Source: Candidatus Hydrogenedentota bacterium (GTDB lineage: Bacteria > Hydrogenedentota > Hydrogenedentia > Hydrogenedentales > CAITNO01). From it: a stretch of DNA of 6,832 bases. The notes beneath the pieces were generated by a model, which was given only the letters and a program-made list of their open reading frames with translations, had not been told where the DNA came from and did not search any database. The translations under genes were made by a program, and so were the position numbers. Below, in pieces: positions 4,985-6,832 of this stretch (position 1 is the stretch's first letter; every line of letters starts with the position of its first letter). Where the stretch lies: positions 1 to 6,832 of the forward strand of contig SLFT01000405.1 in the NCBI GenBank assembly GCA_007124105.1, read 5' to 3'.

Positions 4985-6706
4985 ATGATTTCTCCCCGCT
5001 CAGGATTCATAAACCGAAGGATTGCGTTCCGCCTCGCCTTGCTCGGCGTACTTGTCGCAGCAGCTGTCGCGGCGGTGAGCTACATGCGTGGCTTTGGCCC
5101 GGACAGGGGCCAGGCGGCCACCTTTACCGCTTTCAGCGGTCCCATGGAGATCACCGTTCTTGAAGGGGGCAGCATAGAAGCGCGTGACTCGCTGCAAATA
5201 AAATCCGAGGTGCAGGGGCAAACAAGGATTCTTTCGTTGATAGAAGAGGGGTACATGATTACGCCGGAGGATGTGGAAAATAAACTGGTGCTTGTGGAAC
5301 TTGATTCCAAAGAGTTGGTGGACAAGCAACTTTCACAGGAACTGGATTACCAGAATTCGCTGGCCGCCCTGACCGAGGCGACCGAGCAGTATGAGATTCA
5401 GTTGAATCAGAACGAAAGCGACATTACAGCCGCCGAGCTCGAGGTGCATTTCGCGCGCATGGACCTTGAACGGTACCTGGGCGAAACTCTCGCGGCCGAG
5501 CTGTTGACTGTTTATCGTCCCGACGGCGCCGTTGGCGAAGGCGAGAGCGCAACACGCGGCTCGGGGCTCATTGAATTCTCTCAATACGCCCATCCTGACA
5601 AGCTGGGCGACGGCGAAGCCCGCCAGAAACTGCGAAAACTTGAGGACGAACTGGTGCTGGCGGAAGAGGAGGTCGGGCTGGCGGAAACGAAGTTGGAAGG
5701 AGCAAAGCGTTTATTTGATCGAGAATTCGTGACACAGACGCAACTGGACAACGACCAGATGGCCTATAACCGCCGGGTTATTGCGCATCAGTCCGCCAGA
5801 ACCAGCCACGAACTGTTCATCAAGTACGAATTTCCCAAGGAAGCGCAAGAACTATTTTCCGCTTACGAGGAATCGTTGCGCAAACTGGAGCGTGTGGAGA
5901 AACTGGCGCATTCGAAAATTGCCCAGGCCGAGGCAAAGCGCAACTCCGCCGAGGCGCGGCACACGCTGCAAACGCGTAACCGCGACGACCTGCTTAGACA
6001 GATTGACATGTGCGTGATCCATGCGCCTCGTCCGGGGCTGGTGGTATATGGCACAGGTGAACAGCGCATGCGTTCAGACGCTATCGAAGAAGGCGCCACC
6101 GTGCGCGAGCGCCAGGCCATTATTACCATTCCCGACATGACGGCCATGGCCGTGCGCGTTCAGGTGCATGAGTCCTTCGTCAAGCAGGTGCGTTCAGGCC
6201 AGGCCGCGCGTATACGCGTAGACGCCTATCCCGAGGAGCAGCTGAGCGGCCGTGTGCATCGCATCGCGGTGCTCCCCGATGCGCAGAGCCGCTGGCTTAA
6301 CCCCGATCTGCGCGTGTACAGCACCCTCATCCATATTGACGGTGTATATGACTGGCTGAAGCCTGGAATGAGCGCCGAGGCGGAGATTGTCGCCCAGGAA
6401 ATCCCTGAGGCCGTTCAAGTGCCGGTTCACGTGGTACACATGGAACAGAACGAAACCGTGTGTTATGTGCAGGGACACTTCGGCGTGGAACGGCGTACGG
6501 TGAAAACGGGCGCGTTTAACATTTCGTTCGTGCAAATACTCGATGGTCTCGAGGCAGGTGAGTCCGTGTTGTTGCGGCCGCCGGATGGGCGCCGCCGCGA
6601 CGTGGAAAAGGAAGATGAGAGCCAAACACTCTTCGATACGGAACCCGCGCCCTCGCCGGAGGATGGGCGTTCCGGGCCGCCCCCAGCGGGAGGGCAGCCT
6701 GTATGA
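4985..6706 (+). CDS. HlyD/MacA-type periplasmic adaptor (membrane fusion) protein
   Basis: This 573-residue adaptor is anchored by one N-terminal TM helix (about 14-33) and lies mostly in the periplasm, where it would link an ABC permease to an outer-membrane or envelope partner. Domains in order: first lipoyl half and strand region (about 55-110, EGGSIEARDSLQIKSEVQG), first helix (about 112-168), an insert (170-211), a long second coiled-coil region (212-342), second lipoyl half (about 343-383, IHAPRPGLVVYG), beta-barrel (about 386-470, ending LKPGMSAEAEI) and membrane-proximal domain (about 475-530). A charged, proline-rich tail (538-573) looks disordered. It is longer than typical MacA (about 370 residues), mainly through the coiled coil. 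The ATG has AAAGGA 14 bases before it, which is far, so initiation may be weak; no better start exists. The stop overlaps the next ATPase start (ATGA). Confidence 0.9.
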   Translation: MISPRSGFINRRIAFRLALLGVLVAAAVAAVSYMRGFGPDRGQAATFTAFSGPMEITVLEGGSIEARDSLQIKSEVQGQTRILSLIEEGYMITPEDVENKLVLVELDSKELVDKQLSQELDYQNSLAALTEATEQYEIQLNQNESDITAAELEVHFARMDLERYLGETLAAELLTVYRPDGAVGEGESATRGSGLIEFSQYAHPDKLGDGEARQKLRKLEDELVLAEEEVGLAETKLEGAKRLFDREFVTQTQLDNDQMAYNRRVIAHQSARTSHELFIKYEFPKEAQELFSAYEESLRKLERVEKLAHSKIAQAEAKRNSAEARHTLQTRNRDDLLRQIDMCVIHAPRPGLVVYGTGEQRMRSDAIEEGATVRERQAIITIPDMTAMAVRVQVHESFVKQVRSGQAARIRVDAYPEEQLSGRVHRIAVLPDAQSRWLNPDLRVYSTLIHIDGVYDWLKPGMSAEAEIVAQEIPEAVQVPVHVVHMEQNETVCYVQGHFGVERRTVKTGAFNISFVQILDGLEAGESVLLRPPDGRRRDVEKEDESQTLFDTEPAPSPEDGRSGPPPAGGQPV

Positions 6707-6832
6707 GCGACACGGCTATCGTCGCATTAAACGAAGTAACCAAGACGTACCAGATGGGTGAGAACACATTTGATGCGCTGCACCAAGTGGATTTTGAAGT
6801 ACGCCAGGGCGAATATGTGGCGATTATGGGAC
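6703..6832 (+). CDS. ABC transporter ATP-binding protein, MacB/LolD-type (partial, cut by window end)
   Basis: The ATG at 6703 overlaps the adaptor stop by four bases (ATGA), with GGAGG 9 bases before it. The frame stays open for 43 codons to the edge. The peptide (MSDTAIVALNEVTKTYQMG, later GEYVAIMG) matches the first strands of LolD/MacB-type ATPases and stops just before the Walker A loop is complete. It is separate from, and not a repeat of, the ATPase at 352-1011, which starts MDILCLKKITKRFG. With the adaptor it forms the start of a tripartite exporter operon; a permease is expected next, outside the window. The class assignment is firm, the substrate unknown. Confidence 0.88.
   Translation, partial: MSDTAIVALNEVTKTYQMGENTFDALHQVDFEVRQGEYVAIMG

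Noticed and set aside
5333..5593. 86-codon minus-strand frame within the adaptor gene
   Set aside because: It is a shadow of the adaptor coding sequence with no independent evidence.

Overview
The window (roughly 54% G+C by eye) holds parts of two ABC-transport loci of the MacB/LolD-FtsX class, placed back to back around a divergent intergenic region at 4667-4984. Gene style suggests a bacterium of the Planctomycetota or a related PVC/Hydrogenedentota-like lineage. The hints are an exported protein starting its mature part with CEVPVFSYAMQYW, a periplasmic adaptor with a very long interrupted coiled coil, an exported SUMF1-domain protein, and consistent AAGGA-type ribosome sites. This is family-level recognition; no search was run.

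Left side, minus strand, read from right to left: an exported SUMF1/FGE-sulfatase-fold protein (4666-3752), a 256-base gap, then a tight three-gene set. That set is a secreted, C-terminally membrane-anchored protein of unknown function (3495-2329, GTG start), a MacB/LolC-type four-helix permease (2321-1011) and its ATPase (1011-352). Spacing is 7 bases, then a 1-base TAATG overlap, so the three are very likely translated from one mRNA. Beyond them, 82-351 holds no intact gene but contains what looks like a frameshifted remnant of a SUMF1 C-terminus on the plus strand. At the left edge a further minus-strand gene begins at 81 and leaves the window.

Right side, plus strand: a HlyD/MacA-type membrane-fusion (adaptor) protein (4985-6706) overlaps by ATGA the start of a second LolD/MacB-type ATPase (6703 to beyond the window). 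A permease presumably follows outside the window.

Working model (inference): the right operon encodes an adaptor plus ATP-driven tripartite machine for export or lipid/lipoprotein handling. The left operon encodes a second FtsX-type mechanotransmission complex in which the 388-residue exported protein is the likely extracytoplasmic partner. The SUMF1 protein may act in the same envelope compartment. No transposase, CRISPR, tRNA, rRNA, phage gene or reverse transcriptase was seen.
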